A stretch of 64,000 bases of DNA from Paragyromitra xinjiangensis (GCA_038503065.1 JBCAMK010000001.1:1736001-1800000), one strand, 5' to 3'; positions 12,158-24,861 are shown, counted from the first letter of the stretch. Made by a program: numbers and translations. Notes: generated by a model not told the origin, from the sequence alone.

Positions 12158-12874
12158 ATTTGAGGTGTTTGAAGTGAAGTTGGTTATCTGTGTTTGTATG
12201 TGGGGGGTTTGGTACTTCATGCGAAGGTATGGATTCAAGGTCTTATATCAATCGCATCTGGAGCCTAGGTCTGAGTTGTAAGGACGATGTCATGTCGACG
12301 CAATAGTGACTATAGAAAATGATCGAGTGACTTTTTATGCATCTTATAAATCGATTTTACGGTTTTCTTGGATAGCCTTTGATCTGAGCTGGGAGCTCTG
12401 GATCAAAGACTAATTGAGCTGAAATCATCCACTCGGTTCTTAATTTCATGTTCAGTTTCAGGTTTTCATTCCGGCCTCGTATTCTCCGGATCAGATAGCT
12501 AAAGACTCCAATTCTCTTCAGAAGATTGATCCGAATGCTTAGGAATAGCCATCTTTAAAGGTGTTCTGAACAAAGTAAAGGGTAATGATGGGCCAATTGG
12601 TTTTGATTGGTCGTTTATATCTAACCAATGGCTGAGAGGCGTACGACGCCCTGCTTGGTGACGGCCGCTCTGGCAGACGGCATGTCCTAATGCTCTATTT
12701 CACAGGTGGCCGGAACTTTCCGATAGTTTTTGTTTGCACTTAGCGTAGAAATGACGTCAAGCAATTATGATTTAACGTGACAACGCGACACCTGCAACCA
12801 AGTCTCCGAGTTTGGACTGAAGGCTTCAAAGCTTCAATCTGTTCCCTCAGTGCAGCATTAAGTAGCTTCCCCTA
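12158..12874. other. Divergent intergenic region
   Basis: Separates the start of the small hydrophilic protein (minus) from the lipase (plus), so it should carry both promoters. No gene recognised. Confidence 0.5.
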
Positions 12875-14979
12875 ATGTCACCCAACAAACGCGCCTTCCG
12901 CGGTATTTTTGACTGGATTCCCGGACCTGAGAAAGGCGAGACACGACCCGATGAGGTTCCTGAATCAGCAGCACCAAAGCCTCGACATCCACGGAGCTTG
13001 AGAGATCACCTCCGGCCAAGTTTACCTCCATATTCAGGCCCCTATAATGTGAGCGATCTTTCCAAAAAAAAGAGATTTGTGTAATAACGGTACTAATTAT
13101 GATAGGTTGCTATGATGGAAATAGAGATCCCAGTCTCTGAATCCCGAGTATTTAGTCGAATAAAGCGGAACGGAAACTATGCCCTGAAGCTTGAGACTGT
13201 TTTATTTGCTATATACTACCCAGCCGCGTTAGGTTCAGGAGAGGGAATGGATCCTTCAGGACGAACTAATTGGTCTCGCCCAGTATGTAGAACCCGCCTT
13301 CTTACTATTATCCTACTTCACTTCTTTATCATAAATCTCAATACCAATATATCACTAAGTGGTAGCAAACAAGAAAAATAGACATGGCTTTCACGTCCGC
13401 GCCGATCAGTATCTCACGGCTATTCGGCCTACGCAGACTGGCCTAAATGGGCCACAACGAGCTTCCTACTCACCACAGCTGCGTTAACGAAGCTTCCCGC
13501 ATACCGTAACGCTGCACTAGCATCCCATTTTCCAGATCTTTCCGAGGACGGGGTAAAACCAGAAGAAGAGGGTGACAAGGGAAAGCCGGTATTTCCGTTG
13601 ATGATGTTTTCACACGGGCTTGGAGGCACGAGGACAGCTTATTCAAGTATTTGTGGAGAGTTTGCAAGCTATGGGTTTATTGTTATTGCGGTAGAACATA
13701 GGGACGGGAGTGCGCCAAGGTCGTTCGTTAATCATGATTTAGAAGCTTCACCGGCAGATAGTGACGTTGAAGTGGATCCAACTGAAGGGACGATCGCGGA
13801 AGATCAAGTACAAACACATAATAAAGTCGATTACCTGTGGCCGAAGTATCCGAGAGATGATACAAAACCTGGAGAGAAGGTTGATGCGGAGTTACGAACA
13901 GCACAGATTGAGATGAGGAAGGCTGAGATATCAGAAGCATATGGGATCATGGTAGAACTGGCGCGTGGAGATGACGAAGAGGTGTCAGGAAGAAACCTTA
14001 GAAAGATGGGAAGCAAAGGTGCTTCGTCAAGAGGCTTGATTGGAGTGGATTGGGATTCGTGGAAGGGAAAGGTTCAACTAGACAGGTACGTGAGGCAACC
14101 GTTTGTGTCGAGTTAGAGTCTTAGTGATATGGCTCCCTTATCCGCTCCTTCGCGAGTATGAAATCGTCAGATATGTTTGTGATACTGATGCCCCATTTCT
14201 AGTGTCACTATGGTGGGCCATTCGTTCGGTGCTGCTACAACGATCGAAGTTCTACGACGCCAGAGCGATATGTTTCCGTTTATCAGCCAAGGCATCATTT
14301 ACGATCCATGGGGCGCAGCAATACAAGGCCCAAACGCAGACTACAAGATTCGCACACCGTTATTGTGTATCAATAGCGAATCGTTTATGCAGTGGGAGAC
14401 AAACTACGATGCGGTTGTGACGGTATTTGAGGAAGCCCTTGAAGGCGATGGGCGGTGTTGGTTAATGACACTCCGTAAGTATTAATCTCACTAATCACTT
14501 GCACTTTTATCGCACAGGGAACTGATGTTTAAAAAGGAGGGAGCATTCACATCAACCAGTCCGATTTTACATTACTCTTTCCCCGCCTTTCGAAATATGG
14601 CCTGAAAATGACAGTCGACCCTAAACGTGCACTTGACATTAACATCAACGCTTCATTGGAATTCCTTGCCCGCGTCACCGACAAGGAGATGATCAGTCGT
14701 AACTGGAGAAACTTTGAAGGATTCTTAGACGTTAAAGTTGAGGATTGTTTTAGTAACTGGGGAGACGCCGAAGAAAATGGAGAAGATGCAGAGGAGGTTG
14801 CAGATGGGAAGCGAAAGGTACCCAACAAGAGAATTTTTAAGTTGTGGGGAGAATACCACAAGAAGAATGAGGTCTGGATGCATGTTTCTTCGGAGAGTAA
14901 AGGTCGGGTAAGAAATGATGGAATCGAGACTAGAGACGCAGCAATGAGGGTTGGGAATACGAAGTTGGCGATTACATGA
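12875..14979 (+). CDS. PAF-acetylhydrolase family lipase
   Basis: Five exons, 12875-13048, 13106-13282, 13382-14085, 14203-14474 and 14537-14979, join to 589 residues, typical for fungal PAF-AH-like proteins. Family landmarks in order are [16 protein letters not shown] with [47 protein letters not shown] (oxyanion-hole region), [15 protein letters not shown], then the nucleophile elbow [11 protein letters not shown] with Ser at about 359, and [14 protein letters not shown] near the active-site His. These enzymes hydrolyse short or oxidised sn-2 acyl groups of phospholipids. There is no signal peptide, so an intracellular site is likely. The first intron has a TACTAAT branch site. All exon joins keep frame and no damage is seen. 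Confidence 0.93.
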
Positions 14980-16726
14980 CAGCCAGATGTAAATATGAGT
15001 GTGTATGATTATTATTAAGCATATCTACTGCATAATGCATAATGCAGGGAAAGGTGCCTCGATTATCAGGGCCCGCCTGATCTACAGAGGAAATGGTTCG
15101 TCCTCGCTGTCTGTAAAATTTCGATGATCCCTATACTTACCCGGCCCGTTAGGAAATTCTACGCCCTGGGGGTCTTAGGGTCTCGAAAACTACATGTATC
15201 GATATCATAGGAATGCCTTGACTCCGGCGTTTGCGAAGTACATGTTTTCTGTTATATTTAGAGCCATTTACTGCGCTTTACATCCCACTACCCGTTGAGT
15301 AAATATTTCGCCTAAGTTTGTCATTGCAGGTTCTTACCCACTTCAGATTCGTATTTTGCCCTTGGCTCATCTATTAGAGGTTTCGTCACTGTTTGACCCG
15401 TGCGCACCTCAATGCATGGTAGATCGCACGGTAAAGTCAGGTTTTCAAAGCTCTTTTCTATGGGACATAGAGGGCCATCTGCCTTGTGGTGTGGGGGCTG
15501 GCGCGTACCTGTACTTACATGTATCTATACTTATTTCGCGGCAGCGCGGGAACAATCATTTCAGTTGGGAAAGAAAAAGGTGCTCGTAGAGGTTACTCTA
15601 CAGGTAAAAATAAAGAAAATTTGTATTTTATTTGTATCTAGAGTGTTGGCACTTAACAATACCTCGATATATATGTCATGACCAATGAGCGCAAAAACTG
15701 CTACGGGACTTAACGTATGACTTTGACTAGGTTTTGCTGCTAAGTGTAAACGAACAATTCTCTAGGACGTTTAGATATCACCAATTCGTTAAATTGGGGC
15801 ACTAGTTCATGTGCGTCTAAACTCCGAGAAGTCATCGGCAGCTTGATGTTCAAGGTTAGGGTTTTCCTGTTAGCCTGAGAAAAAATTTACCGCGTATCAG
15901 GGGGAAAGATGATCCATTGATCTAGCCAGTATTCCTGGGGTCAGACTTTTCTTTTAGGCTCCAGAGCGAATCTCACATACACCGTAGGGTTACAATGCAA
16001 CCTTGAGTGTCTTGCTCGCTTGTTATCTCGCACAAAGGCAGGAGAATATTCGGATTTGATATCCATGAGTATCTTGTTAAACGGCACATGGGGCAGCGTC
16101 GGTGAAAGAAACAACTAGGAAGATGTTTCATTCCTGGTTTCGGAAGGCTTCTATAGAGCCTTAGGGTAGTTTCTGTTTGTCTCTGAGCGAAGATAGTAGG
16201 TGGTTAGGTCTATCAGATGCCCAGTTCAGCGTTGGCGGCTAATTGCGTCGCACCGAGTGACTGATGAAGAAACTCAAAATCAACCTCAACCTCAACCTCA
16301 ACCTCACTTTTTTATTTCTTCGCTAAAAACGCCGTTTAGATACCCCTACGCTAGAGTACGGTTCTTGCATGAATTTTGCATCTAGTATTATGACCCTACA
16401 AACTCCCAAACTTCACGCAAGCAAGCGCGCTCGCGTTAGGCTGGGCTGCTTGATATCGTTCCTATTGTTTACCCATGACGAAAGCAGAGCCGAGCGACGG
16501 GGGCAAGATGATAGCTACTCGTTATTCAAAACTACCTGGATGTACTTTTGCTCTCCTCAGCTGGCCTCCTTCTCTTGTTACTAAATTCCCTTGATCTAAA
16601 TTATACATACAGCTCATTTTTACTATATTCTTTGACCCCAGCATCAATACCCTCACGTCCTTCGTTTTCCCCCATCTAGTAACTATTCAAATTTTCCCCT
16701 TGTCAACTCATGCGGCGTTGCCGACG
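14980..16726. other. Intergenic region
   Basis: No gene recognised. It contains a short direct repeat of the hexamer CAACCT (four copies plus, 16281-16306). The last part should hold the Kelch gene promoter. Confidence 0.5.
16281..16306 (+). repeat. CAACCT microsatellite
   Basis: Four tandem CAACCT units and part of a fifth, in intergenic DNA. Read directly. Confidence 0.9.
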
Positions 16727-19104
16727 ATGAAAGTTCGGAGTACTGTGATTAGAGTTGCTGGCACTATTGTTGTGCTGGCCTCTTGTGTTGCTTCACTCAA
16801 CTACGATCCGTTAGCTGACTTTTGTCGAAGATTTTACCATCAATGTGAGTTTTCCTCAATCACTTTATCCTTGCTTTGGGTTAAGCTTATATGGGTACGG
16901 TGTGCTGACTCTATTGTAATCAAGCGGCCACGATAAAGAATCGAGTTTATATCGACGGTGGATTCGTAGGATTACCGGAAAATCCTAGCAATTACACCAG
17001 TATGGCTTTCCTATCTTCATTTTTTTGGTTTAATATCAAACCCTGTGGACTTTCTAACATTCGTGTAGACAACAGGCTCCTTTTCCATGACCTCAGTGAT
17101 GATTCATTGAAAATCCCACCCCTAGTAGCCAACCTAACCTCGAAACCGAGCAACGTTCCAAGTGTCGTTGGTGGTCAGCTATGGGCAGATCAAGCAAACG
17201 AGAAGCTGTACTTGTTTGGGGGAGAATATAGCTCAGGTCCACCTTTCAATCCTGCTTTGTGGACTTATGATCCCTGGAATGATACCTGGACCGAAGTCAA
17301 GGTGGAAGACCGGGAACAACGTATTCAACGCCCCTCTTTTGGTGCAGGTCTCAGCGTAGAGGATATGGGAATGGGATATTACCTAGGAGGATGGCTTGGG
17401 CCAAAGAATGTTGTGGGATGGCAGGGTGATAGATTCGCTACCTCAAATTTGGTATCGTACGATATGATAGGAAACACTTTTCGGAATGACAGTGGGCCGC
17501 CGGGGCCTGCAAGGGTTGAGGGTACTCTTCAATATGTGCCTACGGGAGATGCAGGGCTTTTGATTTCGTTTGGAGGGTTATATGCGGAGGCGGGTAAAGA
17601 GCCTGCCGGGGTATGTTGAAAAATTATTTCCGTTAAGAATTTTAATTCAAGGCTAACAATGGTTTGGGATAAAATTAGGCATCAATGAGTGATATTGATG
17701 TATATGATGTTAGCGCGAAGATTTGGCACCGTGTGCAAGCCGGTGGGGATATCCCCAGATCTCGAAGACATTTTTGCGGCGGCTTAAGCTCTGCAGAAGA
17801 CAGCTCCTCGCACAACATGTAGGTTTCTCCTAGTTCCCTAAAAAATCAGGGAGTTAGGGTCTAACAAGCAACTAGTTATATCTATGGTGGCGCATCTACT
17901 TCTAAAAATTCTTCAGACTCCGATGATATTTATATTCTCACTATGCCTTCATTCATTTGGGTGAAATATTGGGTCCACGATGTTCCTAGATTTCACAACG
18001 GCTTTAGTTGTAACATCATCAACCAAGGTCAAATGATGGTTCTTGGAGGAACATTTCCACTTGAGCCAACCGGTTGTGATACACCAACAGCCTGGGGAGC
18101 ACATATCATGGACCTTGGGAGAGCGAATCCCGATTTAACTGAGTGGTACGGATATAGGAAAAACTTGACAACCTATACTGTACCACCAGACCTCACCAAA
18201 GTCATTGGCGGGGGGTAAGCAAAATCCCAATAGACTCCCTAATTGCTTCCTGATGACTAACTAAAAATTCATCAGACCCACGGGAGGCGCAACTCTTTTG
18301 GCGCCGCAAGGTGGTTTCAATTCCAGCGACCTCAAAACACTCTTTTCGCGAACCTTAGTAATTGGCCCGCGCCAACCCACTCGAACACCTTCAAGTGATA
18401 AAGACACCAATAACGGCCCCTCAATAGCGATGATTGTCGGCCCTTCTGTAGGTCTAGGTGTTCCTGCCATTGCTGCGGTACTTGGCTTTTACCTATTGTA
18501 CTCCAAAAAGCAGGCCCGGCAAGCCAAATTCGACAGGGAAAAACGGGACCTTCACCTCGACACTGAACGCATCCAGGCATACCAACTGCCCACTACCCAA
18601 TCTCCATTACATTCCCCGAATGACGTGATGCCTGGTTATCAATATCCAATCCACCCCTACACTCTTGCTCAGAATCAATCACACCAAGCAACCTTTCGGC
18701 CATATCTTTACCAACCTCCACATCTTGGCGGATATCCACCAGCGCCTGGGATAACAATGCAGCCCCAAGAGCTTCCTACAGGAAGGCAGTCGAGCTCATT
18801 TGAAAAGCTAGCTAAAAAGCCCGCTCATAACGGTAACGACGATGACGGCGGCGAGGATAAGCTGCGTGAGTTCTACGGAAAAAATCCATTTGAGGATACA
18901 TCTAGATTGGAAATGCCGCGGGAAATCAAAATAGGAGAGGAGCGGGATTGGACGGGGGAAGAGAAACCATTACCGTCGCCGAATAAGAAGAGGGATTATA
19001 ATCGGGATAAGCCTTTACCGGAATATCCTAAGCGGGGCCCCAAACAAAGAGACCCAGATTCAGGCCCGATACCCGATAAGGACGCTTTGAGCCGCATGTT
19101 CTAA
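16727..19104 (+). CDS. Kelch-repeat single-pass membrane protein
   Basis: Six exons, 16727-16844, 16925-16999, 17069-17610, 17679-17818, 17876-18214 and 18276-19104, join to 680 residues. The start at 16727 gives an N-terminal signal sequence (VIRVAGTIVVLASCVASL). The extracellular part has Kelch blades: VYIDGGFVGL, KLYLFGGEYSSG, GYYLGGWLG, GLLISFGGLY, IYIYGGAST and MMVLGGTF. One transmembrane helix follows (about residues 455-480, IAMIVGPSVGLGVPAIAAVL), then a basic stop-transfer KKQARQAK and a long Pro/Gln-rich cytoplasmic tail. Ligand and role are unknown; in fungi this architecture is a common surface protein class of uncharacterised function. Confidence 0.9.
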
Positions 19105-20136
19105 ATCATAAGTTTTCAGTATGTAGGTAATTCAGGTCAAAGTTGAGTAGGGTGTGCACATTTTGTGATTGTTATAGCGCTATTTGTTTATTTTCCTTTG
19201 TTAGGGGTTTCCCCTCCCTTATGTATCTTTGACTGGGTGTAATGCTCCTACGCCTGGCCCAAGGGCCAAGGCAATATAGTTCATTTTGCCTGTATTTCTA
19301 TGAGTCTAAGAACCACATTTGACTGTCTGATAGCTAGTTAGATAGCGAAGGAGATGTATAGCTTTGATCAATTGAGTTGATCAGCTGTCACGCACACATT
19401 AATGTTTATTCTTTATTGTCTACTCCTTTACTCGCCCTAAAAGTTGCATTCGCTTCACGGCGTACTTACTTCATATACCCTACAATCGGTTATGGCTTAT
19501 TCGGTGATAGAAACTATAGATTTTATCAATTAGTTTGGTATTCGGTAAAAATCCCTTCTATGCACCAAATTTGACTAGTTAATTGACACCTTAATACCCG
19601 GTTAAGGGACTTAGATCAGGCAGTGCACAAGAAGCTCTGCTCATGCTACAGATAATGGGAGTGTAGTCGGTAATCATCCTCGATTTTTCCGATAGAAGGT
19701 TATTGTGGGGGAACAATAGAAGCTTGACCTTATTGGAATGTAATATTTCCGACACCAGTGCCATCAGAAAAACGAGTGGTATCATACGGTGCAACTCGAA
19801 CACATCGCACCGGTCTCTTTGGTCTTGTGGGAGGCACGCAACCTACCGCATACATACTTTAGTTTCGGAGCGATTACGCCGGAATCGAGAGTTCAGGTAT
19901 CCCTTGCATCAATGGGTGACATTCTTCTGAAGCAACTCTCTAAGGGCAGCCTTTGCCTACCTGTCGTGAAGTATTTTCGCAATTTAATTTACCCATCCTA
20001 CCTTGCCCCCATTACTCGCATCATATAACTTTAGCTCTTGCTACCTGTCCCCCCGGCCCAAGAACCACCTTTCTGTTTCGTAAACATAAGCTTACTACGA
20101 ACACCACTGGTTTCAGTGGTTAGAAACTTTCCAACT
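19105..20136. other. Intergenic region
   Basis: No gene recognised. It contains the Kelch 3' end and the promoter of the CAP gene. Confidence 0.5.
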
Positions 20137-20958
20137 ATGTTTCTTTTGGCTAAGGCTATGCTCTTCTTTCTCTTGAATTTCTCCTTCGCAGCAGCAGGCC
20201 CCAGCCTTACCGGTATCGCACCAGGCGCCGATCCGATGGTAGTAAAAAACAAAGCCGGGGACGATCCATCCTACGTTAACAACAAAGCCTTTGAGAAAGC
20301 AATGGTAGAGACGCATAACAAGTGGCGGAGAGAACATGGTGCTAAGGACGTGTCATGGGATCCGAAGTTGGCGGATTACGCAGAGAAAGTTGCGAAGAAG
20401 TGTGAGTGGAGACATTCGGTGTGTGATACCCTCGCATTTAAGCTTTAGACCTACGTTTTATTCCGCCCAAAGGTTTTTGGATATGAGCTTCTTGGAGACT
20501 GGGCTGATAATGTTATGGTTAAATTACAGAATGGTCCCTATGGTGAAAATTTATCCGCTGGTTACAAGACTGCACAATCATCCATAGATATATGGGGAAA
20601 TGAACGGGACTTGTACCATAGCTCGGGAGACTATGACAGGGAGACTCCTCCTCCGAAATCGGGTCACTTTACACAGCTTGTTTGGGCAAGTTCGAGCAAG
20701 ATTGGATGTGCTCGGACGAAGTGCGCTGGCATCATCGCGAAAGAGTTTGAATCTTGGTATATTCCAACTCTCTGATATCAAACCCTAAGTCTTGTCTGTG
20801 CAGAGTTAGGTTGACTGACCACATATCTTTCTCGTAGGTTTGTTGTTTGCGAATATGCAGAGCGTGGTAATGTAGGCGGTGCATACACCAAGAACGTCTT
20901 CAAGCCGACTAGGAAGAGCCCAGAAAGGCGTTTAGGAGTTCAAAGTGACGATGAGTGA
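20137..20958 (+). CDS. Secreted CAP/PR-1-like protein
   Basis: Three exons, 20137-20418, 20530-20756 and 20838-20958, join to 209 residues. The start at 20137 gives a signal peptide (MFLLAKAMLFFLLNFSFAAA). The CAP (SCP/TAPS) domain shows all landmarks: METHNKW equivalent VETHNKWRREHG, VSWDPKLADYAEKVAKKCEW, GPYGENLSAGY, the CAP1 signature GHFTQLVWASS, and the closing FVVCEYAERGNV with cysteines. Fungal CAP proteins of this type bind sterols or fatty acids outside the cell and some act during infection. The basic, Ser-rich C-terminal extension after the domain is short. The introns are inferred from family continuity and both keep frame. Confidence 0.92.
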
Positions 20959-21380
20959 CGAATCATGATCTTACGAATTAGCTTAGTGTTCTGCCTTATG
21001 TTTTGAGTGGCATGGTGTGCTTTCTTTGGGAATGAGAGTAAAGTTCAGATCACAATTTAATCTATGTAGCTTCGCCGGGTGCCCTTTAATCAGATTGATT
21101 ATTTTTGAATGTATAGTTTTTTTCTTCTCTTCTCTGTTTCTTGTGTTTGAACACTTTAATCTTTGCTCTTCATGGCACGTGTCCATTCTGAAACTTAATA
21201 GTGCACGCCGTAGTAATGGTCCTGGCCTTTCTTGATAGTAGAGTTTTTACATTGGAGAAAGGTAAGGGTAAAGATAAAGATCTAAACTTCCTAAAGAGCG
21301 CCCCATTGAGTACGCACTGACACAGAAGCTGGGGAAAAGTGAATGGATCTTTTGAGAACGAATTATTGACTATTCAGCAA

Positions 21381-21388
21381 GGCCTGTC
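21381..21388 (+). repeat. Left 8-bp target duplication (GGCCTGTC)
   Basis: Identical octamer at 21854-21861, immediately outside the two ends of the hAT-like element. Confidence 0.8.
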
Positions 21389-21853
21389 CAGCGCAACCAA
21401 TCGTCCGGTCCGACCAAAAACTGGATAGGACGGACTGGACTAGCTTGGCGCAGTCTGGTCCTAGTCGACTAGTTAGAGACTGAATCATTTTTTCGGAGGC
21501 TCAAGTCACAACCCGCTTTTTTGCTTCAGGAAATAGAGCAACTGAGGTAGAAGTTATAACGAGGCTTGGCGGCCTTGGTTAACAAACCAGTCTCTATTTT
21601 GTAGAAAAATGCTTGATTTGTTACTCAAGCTTTGCTATACCCTCTATCCTCTACCCCTCTACTATAATATAGTTTTTTTCTTTGCTTGAAGCTGGGCTTA
21701 AACAATACTGTATTCAGGTTTCTTGGCAGTCCGTCTATTTTTTGGACGGACTGGCTTGGAAAAAAAGACTGCATACTTGGCAGTCCAGACGGTCTGGCTT
21801 GGCTACAGTCGACTGCGGTTGACTGTAGTCGGACCAGACGGTTGGCCTCGCTG
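21389..21853. mobile_element. Non-autonomous hAT-like element (MITE), 465 bp
   Basis: The element begins CAGCGCAACCAATCGTCC, and its right end read from the other strand begins CAGCGAGGCCAACCGTCT. About 21 of the first 26 bases match. It is flanked on both sides by the same octamer GGCCTGTC. An 8-bp duplication with a CAGNG-type terminal inverted repeat is the hallmark of hAT transposons. The sub-terminal DNA is crowded with short GTCYGGTC/GGACGGACTGG-like motifs in both orientations, as expected for transposase binding sites. No transposase is encoded. A short frame (21686-22018) crosses its edge and is not a gene. Confidence 0.82.
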
Positions 21854-21861
21854 GGCCTGTC
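21854..21861 (+). repeat. Right 8-bp target duplication (GGCCTGTC)
   Basis: Exact copy of 21381-21388. Confidence 0.8.
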
Positions 21862-22027
21862 TGTGGGTCTCTGTCTATGGCTTAGTATCCCCTTGACCCC
21901 ATCTCACCCACATGCTGTAGTCCTTAGAGCTAGGGTAATTGCAGGTGGAGCCACTTTCAATTCTCTCGAAATGATTATACTAGTCTTGATCATGTTTGAT
22001 GATCTTACTCTCTTTTGAGTAGATATA

Positions 22028-22484
22028 TGGTGCACGCAGTCTTAAATGTCGACCAATAAAATTTGAGTGTGGAATGCCTCCGTCTTACCAAGGATGCCAA
22101 GCGCCACACAAAAAACAGCCTCTTTTTAGTCAACTTTAATATCTCTCCAACAACAATTCTTTCTAAGGTATTTCCTTTCAAAAATGTGCTCCTAAGACCC
22201 CAAAATATATTAATTTCCCTTGTAAAACTAAAAATGAAGTAATTCTGCCTGCGTATATCCTATCACAGCCAGTGTAATTTTTAGAACGTTCCACTTTACA
22301 CTTTCACAGCCAAAAGTGAGGTTTTATTTCACCACAACTACTCATATTTGTGTTCTGTAAAAAAGCTAGAGAGCTTCGATACTATGATTCTAGACTCTCT
22401 AGCTTTTCTTGACCTACTTGGCTGGTTGTGAGTGTTGGAATATCGGCGCAAAGTCGTGGTCGACATTTAAGATTGCGTGCACTA
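22028..22484. mobile_element. TA-flanked MITE (Tc1/mariner-type), 457 bp
   Basis: The first 28 bases (starting TGGTGCACGCAGTC) match the reverse complement of the last 28 (starting TAGTGCACGCAATC) at 26 positions. TA dinucleotides flank both ends (22026-22027 and 22485-22486). Length, TA target and absence of coding capacity fit a miniature element moved by a Tc1/mariner-type transposase. The interior is AT-rich and carries a long perfect hairpin. Superfamily is inferred from the target dinucleotide only. Confidence 0.75.
22361..22407. repeat. Hairpin inside the TA-flanked MITE
   Basis: Arms AAAAGCTAGAGAG (22361-22373) and CTCTCTAGCTTTT (22395-22407) are perfectly complementary over 13 bp with a 21-base loop. 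It lies off-centre in the element. Confidence 0.85.
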
Positions 22485-22486
22485 TA

Positions 22487-24861
22487 GCTATACCAAAATC
22501 TTCCATGTGGAGAAAGTTAGAAGAACGGTCTAGGATATATATAGCACAGCTAGCCCTTCGCCTTACTAAGAACTAAAAGCTCCACTAGCCGAACGATACA
22601 CATGCTTCATATCATGCTTAGGCGGAGCAAAGCTAACATAATGGGCCCATACGTTTAATTATCCGGAGACTGCTCCATGCCCACTACTAGTTCTGGCGAG
22701 CATTGTGATCGATGGGAGTTGTGCATCTCAGATTCAGTCACTGTGGCAACTAGGATTATTCAATCTGACTATTACAAACGTTCGGAATTCCTGGGAGGAT
22801 CTTCAAGACTAATGAAAGAAGTCAAGATATTTACTTTAAACTGTTGGTGGTCTTGGCCACCCCATTTGCTATTTGTTACTACCCATGTGCTCAGTTGTAG
22901 CGTATCCGATCAACTTTTAATGGAGTGCTTTGGTCGCCCACGATCTAGAGGGTCGGCGCTATACTCCAAAATAGGTCCATCTCCACTAGGATACTGTCTC
23001 GCCCCCCCTTTTTTGAGAGCCCACGTAAGTGGGGTAAGTAAACCTGTCGTTCTTAATCAACAACTATGCCGCAAAAAAGCCATCTTCCTTCAAACAAACT
23101 CTCTTGAACTTCCTTTAGCTTAATCCCTCAAACCCTTCCCAAACGGACCCTTCCTTCACACCTGTAAATATCTAGGGATATATTGTTACTTTTAGAGGTA
23201 TAATCAATCCCTCACTTCACACACGTGCACCACGATGCCAAAAAGAATATGTGATTTTTGTTCGATACAGTAAACTTTATTCATACTTCCCTTAGGCTAG
23301 TGATAACCCGTGATGCTTGGCAACCCATTCATAACCTTGGCGACAGCTCCGGCGGATCGCTTCGATTCGGTTATGGCTTAATCTGTATAACTGCTCTACA
23401 GGATTGAGGATAGGGTTGGTAATATTTAATGCGTCTTCGGCCGAATGATATCTGGAGTACGAGTACGAGCAACCATGTATACTTAAGTGGAAACCTATTG
23501 CCCGCGCGGTTCTAATCACAAGGTGATCTTAATGAGACTGGTGAGGGCCCATGCTTTGGTCTCTTGAGTTCTTGCCAAGTCCGTAGGCCACCGTTTTTAT
23601 GAACGATGAAACGAATCGATAAATGAAAGTGGGCCCAAGTTAAGTATTCCTCGTAACGAATATGCTTGATTGAGAGTAATCACCCTAATGGCATGGATAC
23701 CTAGAATTTCTACTCTGCGAATCGGCTTGGTCAAAGCCGGGTTATAAGCTTATCCCTTGGTAGTCAAGGGGATTCTTTTAGTTCTGTGCTGAGTGAGAGT
23801 TATATCTGTTTCGGAAGGCATAGTTCTCGTGGTGACAGATATTGGTGAGGGAGTTCGTTAGGAGTAGTGGTCAGGGCATAACTCTGCGGAGTCTCGAGCG
23901 GCCGGGCAAGCATCGGTCTACCTCCCCCAAGCTCCATTGTGCGGCAGCTTTTAGCGTGTCAGGTAATATTTACCACTTCGTTTCCATAGCATCTCTTGTG
24001 ATGCTCTTTGCTCTTTAGGCCATCTATTTTTTCCTGAAGTCGTGTCTTTGCAGCGCTCAGCTCAATTGGGTGAGGATCTAAAGTAGATGTCGCACGATCG
24101 CTCAATCGAGCGCAATCTGTAACGTTGAGCCCCTAGGACCATCCAAAAAGGCGCGGCGCTAATATCCACTCGCGTGGTATGCTAATCTTTGATCCGAAGC
24201 CCGTTGAGCGGCAGATAGCCGTCCTACATCGCCTGTGGCTTTCAGATCAAATAGACTATTTCTGATTATGCGCTACTGCAAGGTACCACCAGATGGTTGC
24301 TGTCCAATACTTATAAAATTGTCGATGTTTGTAACTGACGCCTCCTGAAACTATAGGTGCCTGCCGCATTGTTTATCTTTACTAATCTATGGCAAGATGC
24401 ATTCCCAATGCATCTCACGACCAGAAACACCTGAGCGCCTTTAGGGGTGGAGGAAAGTAAACCTCGAACCGCCAAGAGAAAAGGGAGGCAAACTTTCCCA
24501 CTAGCTCGGGATTTTCAGGTGCTTCCCGGAATAGCTCACGCTTTTGCTTCCGAATTGGCATTTTTCTGGGCATCTATGGAAGGAACTTGTTCGCCAGGTA
24601 TTCTACGACTCTACTACAAAAGATGGCCCCCTCCCCCGATTAAATTGGTTCTCCAGTTTTTTTCTCTACCATTACACCCGTACCTCCTTTGCAAGGCAGG
24701 GCCGTTCTTTATTTTCCTTTCCCCTTTATTTCCTTTTCCCATTTCCTTTTCACCTTCTTTAATACTGCTAGTAATATTCACTCACTCACTCACTTGATAT
24801 AACTTTCTCCGATCTTTAGGATCATATTCCATTTATTTTCTTATCAAAATTACTCATTAGT
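22487..24861. other. Intergenic region with possible gene relics
   Basis: No intact gene recognised. Two minus-strand stretches read like coding sequence without a start or context: about 23519-23292 (ending RQGYEWVAKHHGLSLA) and about 24083-23964 (DPHPIELSAAKTRLQEKIDG and onward to a stop). They may be remnants of one decayed gene. From about 24620 to 24860 the plus strand is pyrimidine-rich, a common feature of fungal promoters, upstream of the next gene. Confidence 0.4.

Noticed and set aside
21686..22018. 110-codon frame over the hAT-like element
   Set aside because: It crosses the element border and target duplication and has no family features.
22677..23123. 148-codon plus-strand frame
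   Set aside because: No conserved motif, no splice or promoter context; composition like surrounding AT-rich DNA.
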